A stretch of 64,000 nt of DNA, taken from Frondihabitans sp. PAMC 28766. Lineage in GTDB: Bacteria; Actinomycetota; Actinomycetes; Actinomycetales; Microbacteriaceae. The stretch lies in contig NZ_CP014513.1 of NCBI RefSeq assembly GCF_001577365.1, positions 744,001 to 808,000 on the forward strand, in the 5' to 3' direction. A program made the position numbers and the translations under genes. The notes below the pieces were generated by a model that was given only the letters and a program-made list of their open reading frames with translations, searched no databases and was not told where the DNA came from. This document shows, piece by piece, positions 25,099 to 33,416 of the stretch (its first letter is position 1; each line of letters opens with the position of its first letter).

Positions 25099-26742
25099 GT
25101 GGCAGACACCGAAACTCGCTGGACGACCCATCGTCGCGAGAAGAAGCGACGCCTCGACGCGCTCGGCCTGTCGGAAGCCACCAAGATCGTCGACGCCGAC
25201 CGCATCGACACCGTTCTCTCCACGCTGATCCAGCCCCGCGACCGCGTCTCGCTGGAGGGAGACAACCAGAAGCAGGCCGACTTCCTGGCGCAGTCCCTGG
25301 CGGAGGTCGACCCGGCGCTGCTCCACGACCTGCACCTGCTCATCTCGTCCGTGAGCCTGTCCGCGCACCTCGACGTCTTCGAGCGCGGGATCGCCTCGCG
25401 GCTCGACCTCGCGTTCGCGGGCCCCCAGAGCCTCCGCCTCGCGCAGCTCGTCGAAGATCGGGTCGTCACGATCGGCGCGATTCACACCTACGTCGAGCTG
25501 TACGCCCGGATGTTCGTCGACCTGCCGCCGAATGTCGCGCTGCTCTGCGCCGAGGCAGCGGACGAGCACGGCAATCTCTACACCGGTCCGAACACGGAAG
25601 ACACCCCGACGATCGCCGAGGCGACGGCGTTCCACGACGGCATCGTCATCGTCCAGGTCAACCGGATCGTCGAGACCCTGCCGCGCGTCGACATCCCCGG
25701 CGACTGGGTCGACGCCGTCATCGTGAGCCCCCGCCCGTACAAACTCGAGCCCCTGTTCACCCGCGATCCTGCGAAGATCGGCCGCGTCGAGATCCTGAAG
25801 GCCATGCTCGCGATCCGCGGAGTCTACGAGCGCCACGAGGTCGTCTCGCTCAACCACGGCATCGGCTTCGACACGGCCGCCATCGAGCTGATCCTGCCCA
25901 CCTACGGAGAAGAGCTTGGGCTGCGGGGGCGGATCGCGAAGAACTGGGTGCTCAACCCGCACCCGACGCTGATTCCCGCTATCGAGAGCGGCTGGGTCGA
26001 GTCGGTCCACTGCTTCGGCGGTGAACCAGGCATGGAACGCTACGTCGCCGCGAGACCCGACGTGTTCTTCACCGGCCGCGACGGCAGCCTCCGCTCGAAC
26101 CGGGTTCTCGCCCAGCTCGCCGGGCAGTACGCCATCGACATGTTCATCGGCTCCTCGCTCCAGATCGACGGCGACGGGAACTCATCGACGGTCACCGCCG
26201 GCCGACTCGCTGGCTTCGGGGGCGCGCCGAACATGGGCCACGACCCGCACGGCCGCCGTCACGGCACCGCCGCCTGGCTCGACCTCGCCTCGGGCGAAGG
26301 GGCCAGCCGCCGCGGCAAGAAGCTCGTCGTCCAGCTCGTCGAGACGTTCAAGGCCGGGGGCACCCCGACCTTCGTCGACCGACTCGACGCCATCGACGTC
26401 GGTGCCCAGGCCGGAATGGCCCTTCCTCCGATCATGGTCTACGGCGACGACGTCAGCCACATCGTCACCGAAGAGGGAGTCGCGTATCTCTATAAGGCCG
26501 ACAGCCTCGACGAACGCCGCGCGGCAATCGCGGCGGTGGCAGGTGCGACGCCGATCGGACTCCGACACGACACCGAGGTGACCGAGCGGCTGCGCCGAGA
26601 CGGCGTCGTCGCGTTCCCGGAAGACCTGGGCGTCGACGTGCGTCGCGCCGACCGCACGCTGCTGGCGGCCAAGAGCATCGGCGACCTCGAGGCGTGGTCG
26701 GGCGGCCTCTACGACCCGCCGGCGCGCTTCCGGAACTTCTGA
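25099..26742 (+). CDS. mdcA: malonate decarboxylase alpha subunit (malonyl/acetyl-ACP transferase)
   Basis: A GTG at 25099 after GGAGAG gives about 547 aa, usual for MdcA. The sequence is a clear family match (TRWTTHRREKKRRLDAL, NHGIGFDTAAIELILPTYGEELGL, FGGAPNMGHDPHGRRH). It moves the carrier protein from acetyl to malonyl form, the first step of biotin-independent malonate decarboxylation to acetate and CO2. It is intact and heads the operon mdcABC-DE-GH. Upstream in-frame codons up to 25039 lack a better ribosome site. Confidence 0.93.
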   Translation: MADTETRWTTHRREKKRRLDALGLSEATKIVDADRIDTVLSTLIQPRDRVSLEGDNQKQADFLAQSLAEVDPALLHDLHLLISSVSLSAHLDVFERGIASRLDLAFAGPQSLRLAQLVEDRVVTIGAIHTYVELYARMFVDLPPNVALLCAEAADEHGNLYTGPNTEDTPTIAEATAFHDGIVIVQVNRIVETLPRVDIPGDWVDAVIVSPRPYKLEPLFTRDPAKIGRVEILKAMLAIRGVYERHEVVSLNHGIGFDTAAIELILPTYGEELGLRGRIAKNWVLNPHPTLIPAIESGWVESVHCFGGEPGMERYVAARPDVFFTGRDGSLRSNRVLAQLAGQYAIDMFIGSSLQIDGDGNSSTVTAGRLAGFGGAPNMGHDPHGRRHGTAAWLDLASGEGASRRGKKLVVQLVETFKAGGTPTFVDRLDAIDVGAQAGMALPPIMVYGDDVSHIVTEEGVAYLYKADSLDERRAAIAAVAGATPIGLRHDTEVTERLRRDGVVAFPEDLGVDVRRADRTLLAAKSIGDLEAWSGGLYDPPARFRNF

Positions 26743-26746
26743 CGTC

Positions 26747-27586
26747 GTGACACTCGCTCCAGACACCATCGCCGCGCTGGCCGTCAGCGCCCTCCGCGAG
26801 GAGGCGCTGCTCACCCCCAAGCCGGGCCTCGTCGACCGCAACGGGCAGGGCAGCCACTGCGACATGACCCTGGCCATGCTCCTCGACTCCGCCGACTCCC
26901 TCTTCGACACCTTCCTCGACCTCGCGCGGGCGGGCGGCGAAGAGCCGGTGGGTCAAAGTCTCCGCGACAGGGTGGGCGTGCTCGGACGCGCAGGCGAGGC
27001 GGCGATGCTGCGAGCCACCGGCGGGGTCAACACCCACCGCGGGGCACTCTGGACCGTCGGGCTGCTGGCGACCGCCGCCGGCGCGGCACACGCGGAAGCC
27101 GACATCTTCAGGATCGCGGGGGCGCTGGCCGTCATCCCCGACTCCGCCGCCGCACCGTCGTCGTCCTCCCATGGGCAGGCCGCCGTCCGGACCTACGGCG
27201 TCTCCGGAGCCGTCGGCGAGGCGGCCGCGGGATTCCCCCACATCCGCCTGCATGCCCTCCCCGCCGTCCGATCGAGCTTGGCCTGGGGTGAGAGCGTGGA
27301 GCGCGCGCAGCTCGGAGCGCTCTTGGCACTCGTGGCGACCCTCGACGACACCTGCGTCCTTCACCGCGGCGGCGCGGCTGGTCTCAGCTGGATGCAGGCG
27401 TCAGCCCGCGCGGTCCAGCGGGCCAGACGCTTCGACAGCGCTCTCAGCCGGTTCGTCGGCCGCGCCGAGCGTCGACGTCTCTCCCCCGGAGGAAGCGCCG
27501 ATCTGCTGTCGGGTGCGATCTTCGTTGAAAGCCTCTCCCTCCCCACGACCGTCCCTTTCGAGGAGCACGCCCATGCAGACGTTTGA
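26747..27586 (+). CDS. mdcB: triphosphoribosyl-dephospho-CoA synthase
   Basis: A GTG start 4 bp after mdcA gives 279 aa. Family motifs are visible: ALLTPKPGLVDRNGQGSH, GGVNTHRGALW and a C-terminal DTCVLHRGG. The enzyme joins ATP and dephospho-CoA to make the precursor of the MdcC prosthetic group, which MdcG then attaches. The frame is intact. It overlaps mdcC by 14 bases. Confidence 0.92.
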   Translation: MTLAPDTIAALAVSALREEALLTPKPGLVDRNGQGSHCDMTLAMLLDSADSLFDTFLDLARAGGEEPVGQSLRDRVGVLGRAGEAAMLRATGGVNTHRGALWTVGLLATAAGAAHAEADIFRIAGALAVIPDSAAAPSSSSHGQAAVRTYGVSGAVGEAAAGFPHIRLHALPAVRSSLAWGESVERAQLGALLALVATLDDTCVLHRGGAAGLSWMQASARAVQRARRFDSALSRFVGRAERRRLSPGGSADLLSGAIFVESLSLPTTVPFEEHAHADV

Positions 27587-27884
27587 ATTCGAATTCCCGG
27601 GCGACCGGCCGGCAACCCAGCGCGCCCACGTCGGCGTCGTCGCCTCGGCCGACCTCGAGGTCTTGGTCGTTCCGTCCGACGGCGACTCGGCGTCGGTGCG
27701 GATCCGCACCAGCGTCGACGGGTTCGACGACGTCTGGCGGAACGTCCTGGAGCGTTTCTTCACGCGCTACGGCCTGACCGGCTCCATCGAGATCAACGAT
27801 TTCGGGGCGACACCGGGCGTGGTGTCCATCCGCCTCCTCCAGGCACTCGACCAGTCCACCGACGACCAGACCCCGGAGATCTGA
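27573..27884 (+). CDS. mdcC: malonate decarboxylase acyl-carrier protein (delta subunit)
   Basis: The ATG at 27573 gives 103 aa, the usual size. The prosthetic-group region reads HVGVVASADLEVLV; Ser25 is in the position of the serine that carries the 2'-(5''-phosphoribosyl)-3'-dephospho-CoA arm, although family members usually have GSGDLEV. The arm shuttles acetyl and malonyl groups between MdcA and MdcDE. It is intact and starts inside mdcB. Confidence 0.9.
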   Translation: MQTFEFEFPGDRPATQRAHVGVVASADLEVLVVPSDGDSASVRIRTSVDGFDDVWRNVLERFFTRYGLTGSIEINDFGATPGVVSIRLLQALDQSTDDQTPEI

Positions 27885-27886
27885 GC

Positions 27887-28707
27887 ATGACAACGGAAAC
27901 CGACGTCGAGCCCCTGGTGCCCGAGAGCGCGTACGTCTGTCGAGACAGCTTCATCGAGCGCGATGCCCGGTCACGGGCGTTCGCGCTTGTCGATGAGGGA
28001 TCAGGCCGGGAGCTCCTGGATCCGTTCGACCACCTCGAGTCGCCCTGGCTCGAGCAGCAGGGCGTCGTCCCCGAGGCGGACGACGGGACGTCGTCGTCGT
28101 CAAGGGCACCGTGGCCGGCAAGGCCACCGTGGTCATCGGCATCGAGCAGGGCTTCCAGGGCGGCGGCATCGGCGAGGTGTCCGGGGCGAAGATCGCCGCA
28201 GCCCTCGGGCTGGCAGCCCGAGACAGCCGTGCCGGCAAGCGACCGCGCGGCCGTCCTGCTCTTGGAGACCGGAGGCGTTCGACTCCAAGAGGCGAACCTT
28301 GGCCTGGCGGCGGTCGCTGAAGCCTGCTCCGGCGTGCTCGAGCTCCGCGCCCTTCAACCCGTCATCGCCGTCATCGCCGGTGGTCTCGGCAGCTTCGGCG
28401 GGATGAGCATCGTCGCAGGACTCTGCTCGGCCGTCATCATGACCCGCGAAGCACGGTTGGGCTGAACGGGCCCGAGGTCATCGAGTCTGAAGGAGGCATC
28501 TCCGAGTTCGACTCCGCGGACCACGCCCTCGTCTGGTCGATCGACGGCGGTGTCCAGCGCCACGCGCTCGGGCAGGCCGATGTGCTCGTCAAGGACGACA
28601 CCGACGAGATCGTCGAGGCGGTTCGCGGGGCGATGTCCGGTGAGGCTCCCACAGCACCCGCCTCCCGTGACCTCGCCCGACTCCGGGCACACCTGACCTC
28701 TCTCGAT
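27887..28707 (+). pseudogene. mdcD: malonate decarboxylase beta subunit, three frameshifts, fused to gamma
   Basis: All parts of MdcD are present but in three pieces: SAYVCRDSFIERDARSRA to VVPEADDG in one frame, VAGKATVVIGIEQGFQGGGIGEVSGAK in the next, then VLLLETGGVRLQEANLGL to MTREARLG back in the first, and NGPEVIESEGGISEFDSADH in the second. Loss of one G from GGGG explains the breaks near 28091 and 28463. The break near 28247 needs one extra base. The C-terminus runs without a stop into mdcE. The subunit decarboxylates malonyl-carrier together with MdcE. As written it cannot be made. Confidence 0.8.
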
Positions 28708-29626
28708 CCCAGCTCGCCGCCGACGCCGGCCGAGCTTCCGGCGCTGTTCGCGACGCCCGTCGCCCCGGCGAGCACGGAGGAGAGTCCCCGATCGCCCGAG
28801 TCCGCCTCTGCAGTCGAATCGACCGGCCGAGGCTCTGCCTGGACGACTGCCCTGGCCGACACAGCCCCGACTGCGGTCGAGTCGACCGTCATCGACGCGA
28901 CGATCGGGATGCACGGGGTTTCGGCGATCCTGCTGGCTGTCGTCCCCGACGCCGCCAGCCCCTACCGCCGTGCCCGACACGGAGAGGTCGGGCTCCTGGA
29001 AGGCCTGGCCCTCGCGGAACGGGTCACCGCCATCGTGACCGAGGATGCCGACCTGGAGCCCGAGCGGAAGCGCCCCATCATCGCCGTCGTCGACCTCCCC
29101 AGCCAGGCCTACGGACGTCTCGAAGAGATGGTCGGGATCCATTTGCACCTCGCGGCAGCCGCGGACGCCTACGCCACGGCGCGCACGCACGGGCACCCGG
29201 TCGTCGCTCTCGTCGTGGGGACGGCTCTGTCCGGCGGATTCCTCGCCCACGGACTGCAGGCCGATCAGATCCTCGCGCTGAACGACCCGGACGTCGAGAT
29301 CCACGCCATGCACAAGCCCGCAGCGGCCCGTATCACCAGGCGGACGGTCGCCGAACTCGACGAACTGGCAACCAGGATCCCGCCGCTGTCCTACGACGTC
29401 CGCGACTGGGCGACCCTTGGGCTCTGCACTGGCCTGCTGGAGGTCGCCGACGCCGACCACCCCACCGCCGACGACGTGGCGACCGTGAGCGAGCAGCTCC
29501 GGGCGGCGGTCTCTCGCGCCGCGCCGGCGACTCCGGTCTGAGCGGGCGCTGGTCGCCGAGACGTCGGGCGACAACCGCGCCGCCACCCGACGCGTCTGGG
29601 AGGCGATGACCGCGCAGTGGGAGTGA
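28708..29626 (+). pseudogene. mdcE: malonate decarboxylase gamma subunit, C-terminal frameshift
   Basis: The open frame is continuous with the end of mdcD, so beta and gamma subunits are encoded as one chain joined by a Ser/Pro-rich linker (about 28700-28825). Family motifs are RGSAWTTALAD, VVDLPSQAYGRLEEMVGIHL, SGGFLAHGLQADQILALND and RRTVAELDELATRIPPLSYD. The frame stops at 29541. The expected tail, ALVAETSGDNRAATRRVWEAMTAQW, follows one frame over and stops at 29626, overlapping mdcG by GTGA. One extra base near 29539 explains this. Confidence 0.8.
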
Positions 29627-30248
29627 CCGACGAGCGGATCCTCCGCGTCCACGACTTGGTCCGCTTCCGGGCCGACGACGACGCCCGAGTGCCGCCGTGG
29701 GTCACGCGCGACGGCGACACCGTCTGGGGCGTCGTCCGTCGGCCGCCCGCGACCGCTCCCGACGCGACCGCACTCGGTCTCCGGGGCGCGAACCGCTCGG
29801 AACGCGTGCCGCTCCAGGTCAAGCTCCGGGACGTCGTCGAGGTCGTGCCCCCGGAGGATCTCGCGGGCCGCACCCTCGGAAGCTCGGTCAATCCCGTGCT
29901 GGCGGAGGCCCTGTCGATCCTCGCGACCGCGAGCTCGGAGACGCTCGGGGGGCTCGCGTGGGGCCCGACGGGTTCGGCGGGTTTCGAACCACGCGGCTTC
30001 GGGCTGTGCGTGCGACGAGCGACCTCGACCTGATCCTGCGCGCCGACCGACGCCTGGCTCGCGAGGACGCACGCGTGATCCTGCGGTTCCTCCAGACGCT
30101 GCCCTGCCGGGCCGACTGCCTGCTCGAAACCGAGCGCGGCGCCGTCGCGCTGGCCGAGTGGGCCGACCCGGCCGGTGGGCCCGTGCTGCTCCGGACGCCG
30201 ACCGGCCCGGTTCTCATCCGCGACCCGTGGCAGGATGACGCCCGATGA
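29623..30248 (+). pseudogene. mdcG: phosphoribosyl-dephospho-CoA transferase, one frameshift
   Basis: A GTG at 29623 overlaps the inferred mdcE stop. The first part (RVHDLVRF, WVTRDGDTVWGVVRRP, LGGLAWGPTGSAGFE) is in one frame. The nucleotidyltransferase-like core ATSDLDLILRADRRL and the rest are in the next. Adding one G to GGG at 30001-30003 restores FGAVRATSDLDLILRA. The product loads the prosthetic group on MdcC. The end overlaps mdcH by ATGA. Confidence 0.8.
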
Positions 30249-31171
30249 TCGCCTTCCTCTACCCCGGCCAGGGCTCGCAGCACGCCGGCATGATCGCCGC
30301 CCTGCCGACCGACCGGGTGGTGACCGACACCCTCGACGAGATCGGCGCAGCGCTGGGGCAGGATCCCCGGGAACTCGACACGGCGGAAGCCCTTGCCGAC
30401 ACCGTCGCCGCTCAGCTGGCCCTCTTCACCGTCGGCGTCGCGTGCACGCGCTTTCTGGCCGAGCGCGACGTCAGGCCAGACACCGTCCTCGGGCACTCCA
30501 TCGGCGCCTTCCCGGCAGCCGTCGAGGCAGGGGTCCTCACCCTCGACGAGGCCGTGGCGGCTGTGCGCATCCGAGCCCGAGGCATGCGCGACCTGTATCC
30601 CGGAGGCTTCGGACTGCTGGCGGTGCTCGGGAGTCCACTGGCCGAGGTGCGCCGACTCGTCGCCGCGGCGCGTGCTGGCGACGACCTGTTCGTCGCGATG
30701 GAGAACGCGGAGGATCAGGTCGTCCTCGCGGGAAGCGATGCCGCGTTCGAGCGCGTCGCATCGGCTGCACCCGGATTCGGTGTCCGTGAGCTGCGGCGCC
30801 TGGACGTCGCCGTCCCATCCCACTGCCTGCTCATGGCGCCGGTGGCGGAAGCCGTACGGCAGCAGCTCGGCTCGGCGTCCGCCCGGCGTCCGCAGGTTCG
30901 CTACCTGTCGGCCATGACGGCTCGATCGGCAGCCACGGCCGACGCGGTCGTCGACGATCTCGCCGGGGGAGTCGAGCGGATGGTCCGCTGGCGCGACGCC
31001 ACCGACCTCCTCGCCGAACTCGGCACGACCGGTGTGATCCAGCTGGCCCCCGGGCACGCGACGGCCGATCTGTTTCGGGACGGCCATCCCGACATCCCGC
31101 TGGTCACACTCGACGACGCGTCGTTCGCGGACTCGCTCGTTCGGGCGCAACGACTTGCGTCGCGAGCGTAG
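30245..31171 (+). CDS. mdcH: malonyl-CoA:carrier malonyltransferase
   Basis: The protein has 308 aa and an FabD-like fold: FLYPGQGSQ, nucleophile Ser85 in VLGHSIGAFPA, catalytic His193 in VPSHCLLM. It primes the MdcC carrier with malonyl or acetyl groups. It is intact and is the last gene of the cluster. No malonate transporter (MdcLM, MdcF or MatC type) is encoded beside it, which is unusual for a complete malonate catabolic unit. Confidence 0.92.
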   Translation: MIAFLYPGQGSQHAGMIAALPTDRVVTDTLDEIGAALGQDPRELDTAEALADTVAAQLALFTVGVACTRFLAERDVRPDTVLGHSIGAFPAAVEAGVLTLDEAVAAVRIRARGMRDLYPGGFGLLAVLGSPLAEVRRLVAAARAGDDLFVAMENAEDQVVLAGSDAAFERVASAAPGFGVRELRRLDVAVPSHCLLMAPVAEAVRQQLGSASARRPQVRYLSAMTARSAATADAVVDDLAGGVERMVRWRDATDLLAELGTTGVIQLAPGHATADLFRDGHPDIPLVTLDDASFADSLVRAQRLASRA

Positions 31172-31178
31172 GAGGCCG

Positions 31179-31787
31179 TCAGGAGCTTCGTCGATCTCCG
31201 CGAAGACCGTTGAGCAGGGTGTCGATGAGGCCGTCGGCCAGCTCCGGCCCCACGTCCAAGCGGCTGAGGATCCGGTACACGATGGTCCCGAAGAGCATCT
31301 CGATCACGGCGGTCGACGTGAGGGCGGAGTCGATCTCGCCGCCCGCCTCGGCGCGACGAAGGCGTTCGGCCATGGTCGCCTCCTGCGGCCCGGTGAGGCG
31401 TTCGTAGAGCACTGCAGCGAGATCCGGGTCATCTGCGGCAGCCGACACGAGGCCCCGAAGCAGGCTGGCGTTCGCCGGGTCGCCGAGATCCTGCAGGGCC
31501 CGCCGGAACCAGCCGAGCAGATCCTCCCGGAGGTCGCCGGTGTCCTCGGGCATGTCCTGCGACGGCAGGATCAGCCCCTCGAGCACGCACTCGGCGAGAA
31601 TGGCGCTCTTCGAACTCCACCAGCGGTAGATCGTCTGCTTGCCGACATGGGCCCGAGCCGCGATGCCCTCGATGCTCATCTGCTCGTAGCCGACCTCCGA
31701 CACGAGGTCGCGAGTCGCCGACAGGATCGCCGTGCGGGCCCGCTCGCTGCGTGGTCTGGTCGGACTCGGCTCACTCATGGGAGCCAC
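31179..31787 (-). CDS. TetR family regulator (paralogue of the 20548 gene)
   Basis: The protein has 202 aa. Its helix-turn-helix reads YEQMSIEGIAARAHVGKQTIYRWWSSKSAIL and the C-terminal domain carries EDTGDLREDLLGW and TIVYRILSRLDVG, as in the paralogue. It is divergent from an SDR gene, and a perfect operator palindrome lies 27 bp from its start. It converges with mdcH with a 7-bp gap. Confidence 0.92.
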   Translation of the reverse strand: MAPMSEPSPTRPRSERARTAILSATRDLVSEVGYEQMSIEGIAARAHVGKQTIYRWWSSKSAILAECVLEGLILPSQDMPEDTGDLREDLLGWFRRALQDLGDPANASLLRGLVSAAADDPDLAAVLYERLTGPQEATMAERLRRAEAGGEIDSALTSTAVIEMLFGTIVYRILSRLDVGPELADGLIDTLLNGLRGDRRSS

Positions 31788-31813
31788 GCTAGTCGAGGCG
31801 TATGCTCGTCTTA

Positions 31814-31832
31814 ACGAGACGGACCGTCTCGT
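31814..31832. promoter_or_regulatory. TetR-type operator CGAGAC-N5-GTCTCG, copy 3
   Basis: ACGAGACGGACCGTCTCGT is a perfect 19-bp palindrome around a central A, in the 71-bp gap between the divergent TetR and SDR genes. It should control both. Confidence 0.85.
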
Positions 31833-31858
31833 CTTATTTTCAGCACATTGGAGTCACC

Positions 31859-32698
31859 ATGTCCAAGCACGTCGTCGTCATCATCGGAGCAGGCGGGATG
31901 GGCGAGCAGATCGCCCGCCGCCAGGGCGCCGGAAAGCACCTTTTCCTCGCGGACTTCAACGAAGAGATGCTGGCGAGCAAAGCCGCCGCCCTGCAACTCG
32001 ACGGCTTCGAGGTGACCACGCAGAAGGTCGACGTCTCATCGCGCGACTCGGTCAAGGCCCTCGCCGAAGCCGCTGCCGCTGCCGGACCCGTGGTCGAGGT
32101 CATCGACACCGCCGGCCTCTCGCCGACACAGGCTCCAATCGGCGCGATCCTGAACGTGGACCTCCTGGGCGTCGCCATCGTCCTCGAGGAGTTCGCCGCC
32201 GTCATCGCCGACGGCGGAGCAGGAGTCGTCATCGCCAGCATGGCCGGCCAGACCTACCCCGGCCTGACTCCCGAGCAGGAGTTCGCCCTTGCCACCACCG
32301 GCACCGACGACCTGCTCGACCTCCCCTTCGTGAAGGAGGGCATCGCGGACCCCGGCGCCGCCTACGGCCTGTCGAAGCGGGCGAACCAGCTCCGTGTGAA
32401 GTACGCCAGCATCGCCTGGGGCCAGCGCGGCGGCCGTGTCAACTCCGTCAGTCCCGGCATCATCTCCACCCCGATGGGCCAGCAAGAGCTCGACGGGCCC
32501 TCCGGCGTCTACATGAAGGCGATGATCGAAGGCTCCGGCACAAAGCGGATCGGCACGCCCGCCGACATCGCCAACACCGTCTCGTTCCTGCTGGGCTCCG
32601 AGGCGTCATTCATCACCGGCATCGACGTCCTTGTCGACGGCGGCGTCATCGCGTCGGTCACGACGAACCCGCCGGCGTTCCTCACACAGGGCGCGTAG
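31859..32698 (+). CDS. short-chain dehydrogenase/reductase
   Basis: The ATG at 31859 after TTGGAG gives 279 aa. The nucleotide-binding motif is IIGAGGMGEQIARR and the active site is intact as AAYGLSKRANQ, followed by VNSVSPGIISTPM. It belongs to the classical SDR type with the unusual GAGGMG start. The substrate is unknown. It is controlled by the divergent TetR and followed by a strong terminator. Confidence 0.92.
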   Translation: MSKHVVVIIGAGGMGEQIARRQGAGKHLFLADFNEEMLASKAAALQLDGFEVTTQKVDVSSRDSVKALAEAAAAAGPVVEVIDTAGLSPTQAPIGAILNVDLLGVAIVLEEFAAVIADGGAGVVIASMAGQTYPGLTPEQEFALATTGTDDLLDLPFVKEGIADPGAAYGLSKRANQLRVKYASIAWGQRGGRVNSVSPGIISTPMGQQELDGPSGVYMKAMIEGSGTKRIGTPADIANTVSFLLGSEASFITGIDVLVDGGVIASVTTNPPAFLTQGA

Positions 32699-32715
32699 CT
32701 CAGGCGAAAAACGGA

Positions 32716-32743
32716 GACCGCTCGCCCTGTTGGGCGAGCGGTC
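32716..32743 (+). terminator. terminator after the SDR gene
   Basis: GACCGCTCGCCC and GGGCGAGCGGTC form a 12-bp perfect stem with loop TGTT, followed by CTTTGCTTACTT, 18 bp after the stop. Confidence 0.9.
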
Positions 32744-33301
32744 CTTTGCTTACTTCACTGCGGGCCATTGAACTCACGACACGAAAGCTTGGAAACCGAC
32801 ACTTAGTTTTGGAAGCCATACCACTGGTCTGAGGTCGCTCTGCCAAATAAAGTGTCGCTCCGGGCAGCTGGCGACACTTTATGTGGGCCAGCGACACTTT
32901 GCGTGGGCCGTTCACAATGTCGAGCCAACTTTATTTAGTCCCAAAATCCCCGCTTTGGGGAAATGATCTTGTCCGATTGGAGGGGCTCAAAATACCTCGT
33001 CCTGGAGGAAATGAACATCGTGCGAGCCTCGCGACCGGCGCAAGTTACGCACTTATGCGCCATCGCCAGTAAGTTTTGTGCGCCCGTCTCGAGACTCTCC
33101 GCACGCGATTCCAAGGTTCGTGTTGCAGATACCGAAAGTTTGCGGCTGATCGCCTCAACCTGCGATGCCGCCACGAAAAGCGAAGGCCACGAGTTATCCA
33201 GGGTCTCTGGCGTCGACTTTCGCCATCGCGCGGTCGATGTGCGTAGTGACTGGGAGCCCTGCTAACAGGAATCAGCACCTCCCAGGCGGGCTGAGTTTTG
33301 T
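32744..33301. other. non-coding region with repeats
   Basis: No gene is convincing here. The stretch is relatively AT-rich for the window and contains the GCGACACTTT repeats described separately. Short open frames lack starts and family features. Confidence 0.5.
32848..32910. repeat. inverted and tandem GCGACACTTT repeats
   Basis: TAAAGTGTCGC (32848-32858) is inverted by GCGACACTTTA (32871-32881). GCGACACTTT plus a similar GTGGGCC tail repeats in tandem at 32871 and 32891. Repeated short ends of this kind resemble terminal binding sites of some insertion sequences such as IS21-like elements, but no transposase is nearby, so this is only a suggestion. Confidence 0.6.
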
Positions 33302-33339
33302 CTCCACCTAAATGGTCAGGCTCCACCTGGAGATACTCT
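33302..33339 (+). promoter_or_regulatory. CTCCACCY-box promoter 1 (pseudo-kinase operon)
   Basis: Direct repeats CTCCACCT at 33302-33309 and 33321-33328 lie 19 bp apart. The second is followed after 5 bases by TACTCT (33334-33339) as a -10. Four other promoters in the 44-49 kb region have the same box-to--10 arrangement. It should drive the 33417-36672 genes. Confidence 0.6.
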
Positions 33340-33385
33340 CGCCAGCCGATGTTGTGGGGGCGCTCAACTCATACCTTGCAGAGGA

Positions 33386-33400
33386 GGCCGAAAGTCGGCC
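33386..33400 (+). promoter_or_regulatory. leader hairpin before the pseudo-kinase start
   Basis: GGCCG-AAAGT-CGGCC forms a 5-bp stem and 5-nt loop ending 3 bases before AGGAGG. Equivalent hairpins (loop AAACG) precede the genes starting at 44434 and 46368. Confidence 0.55.
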
Positions 33401-33416
33401 CGCAGGAGGAATCGAA

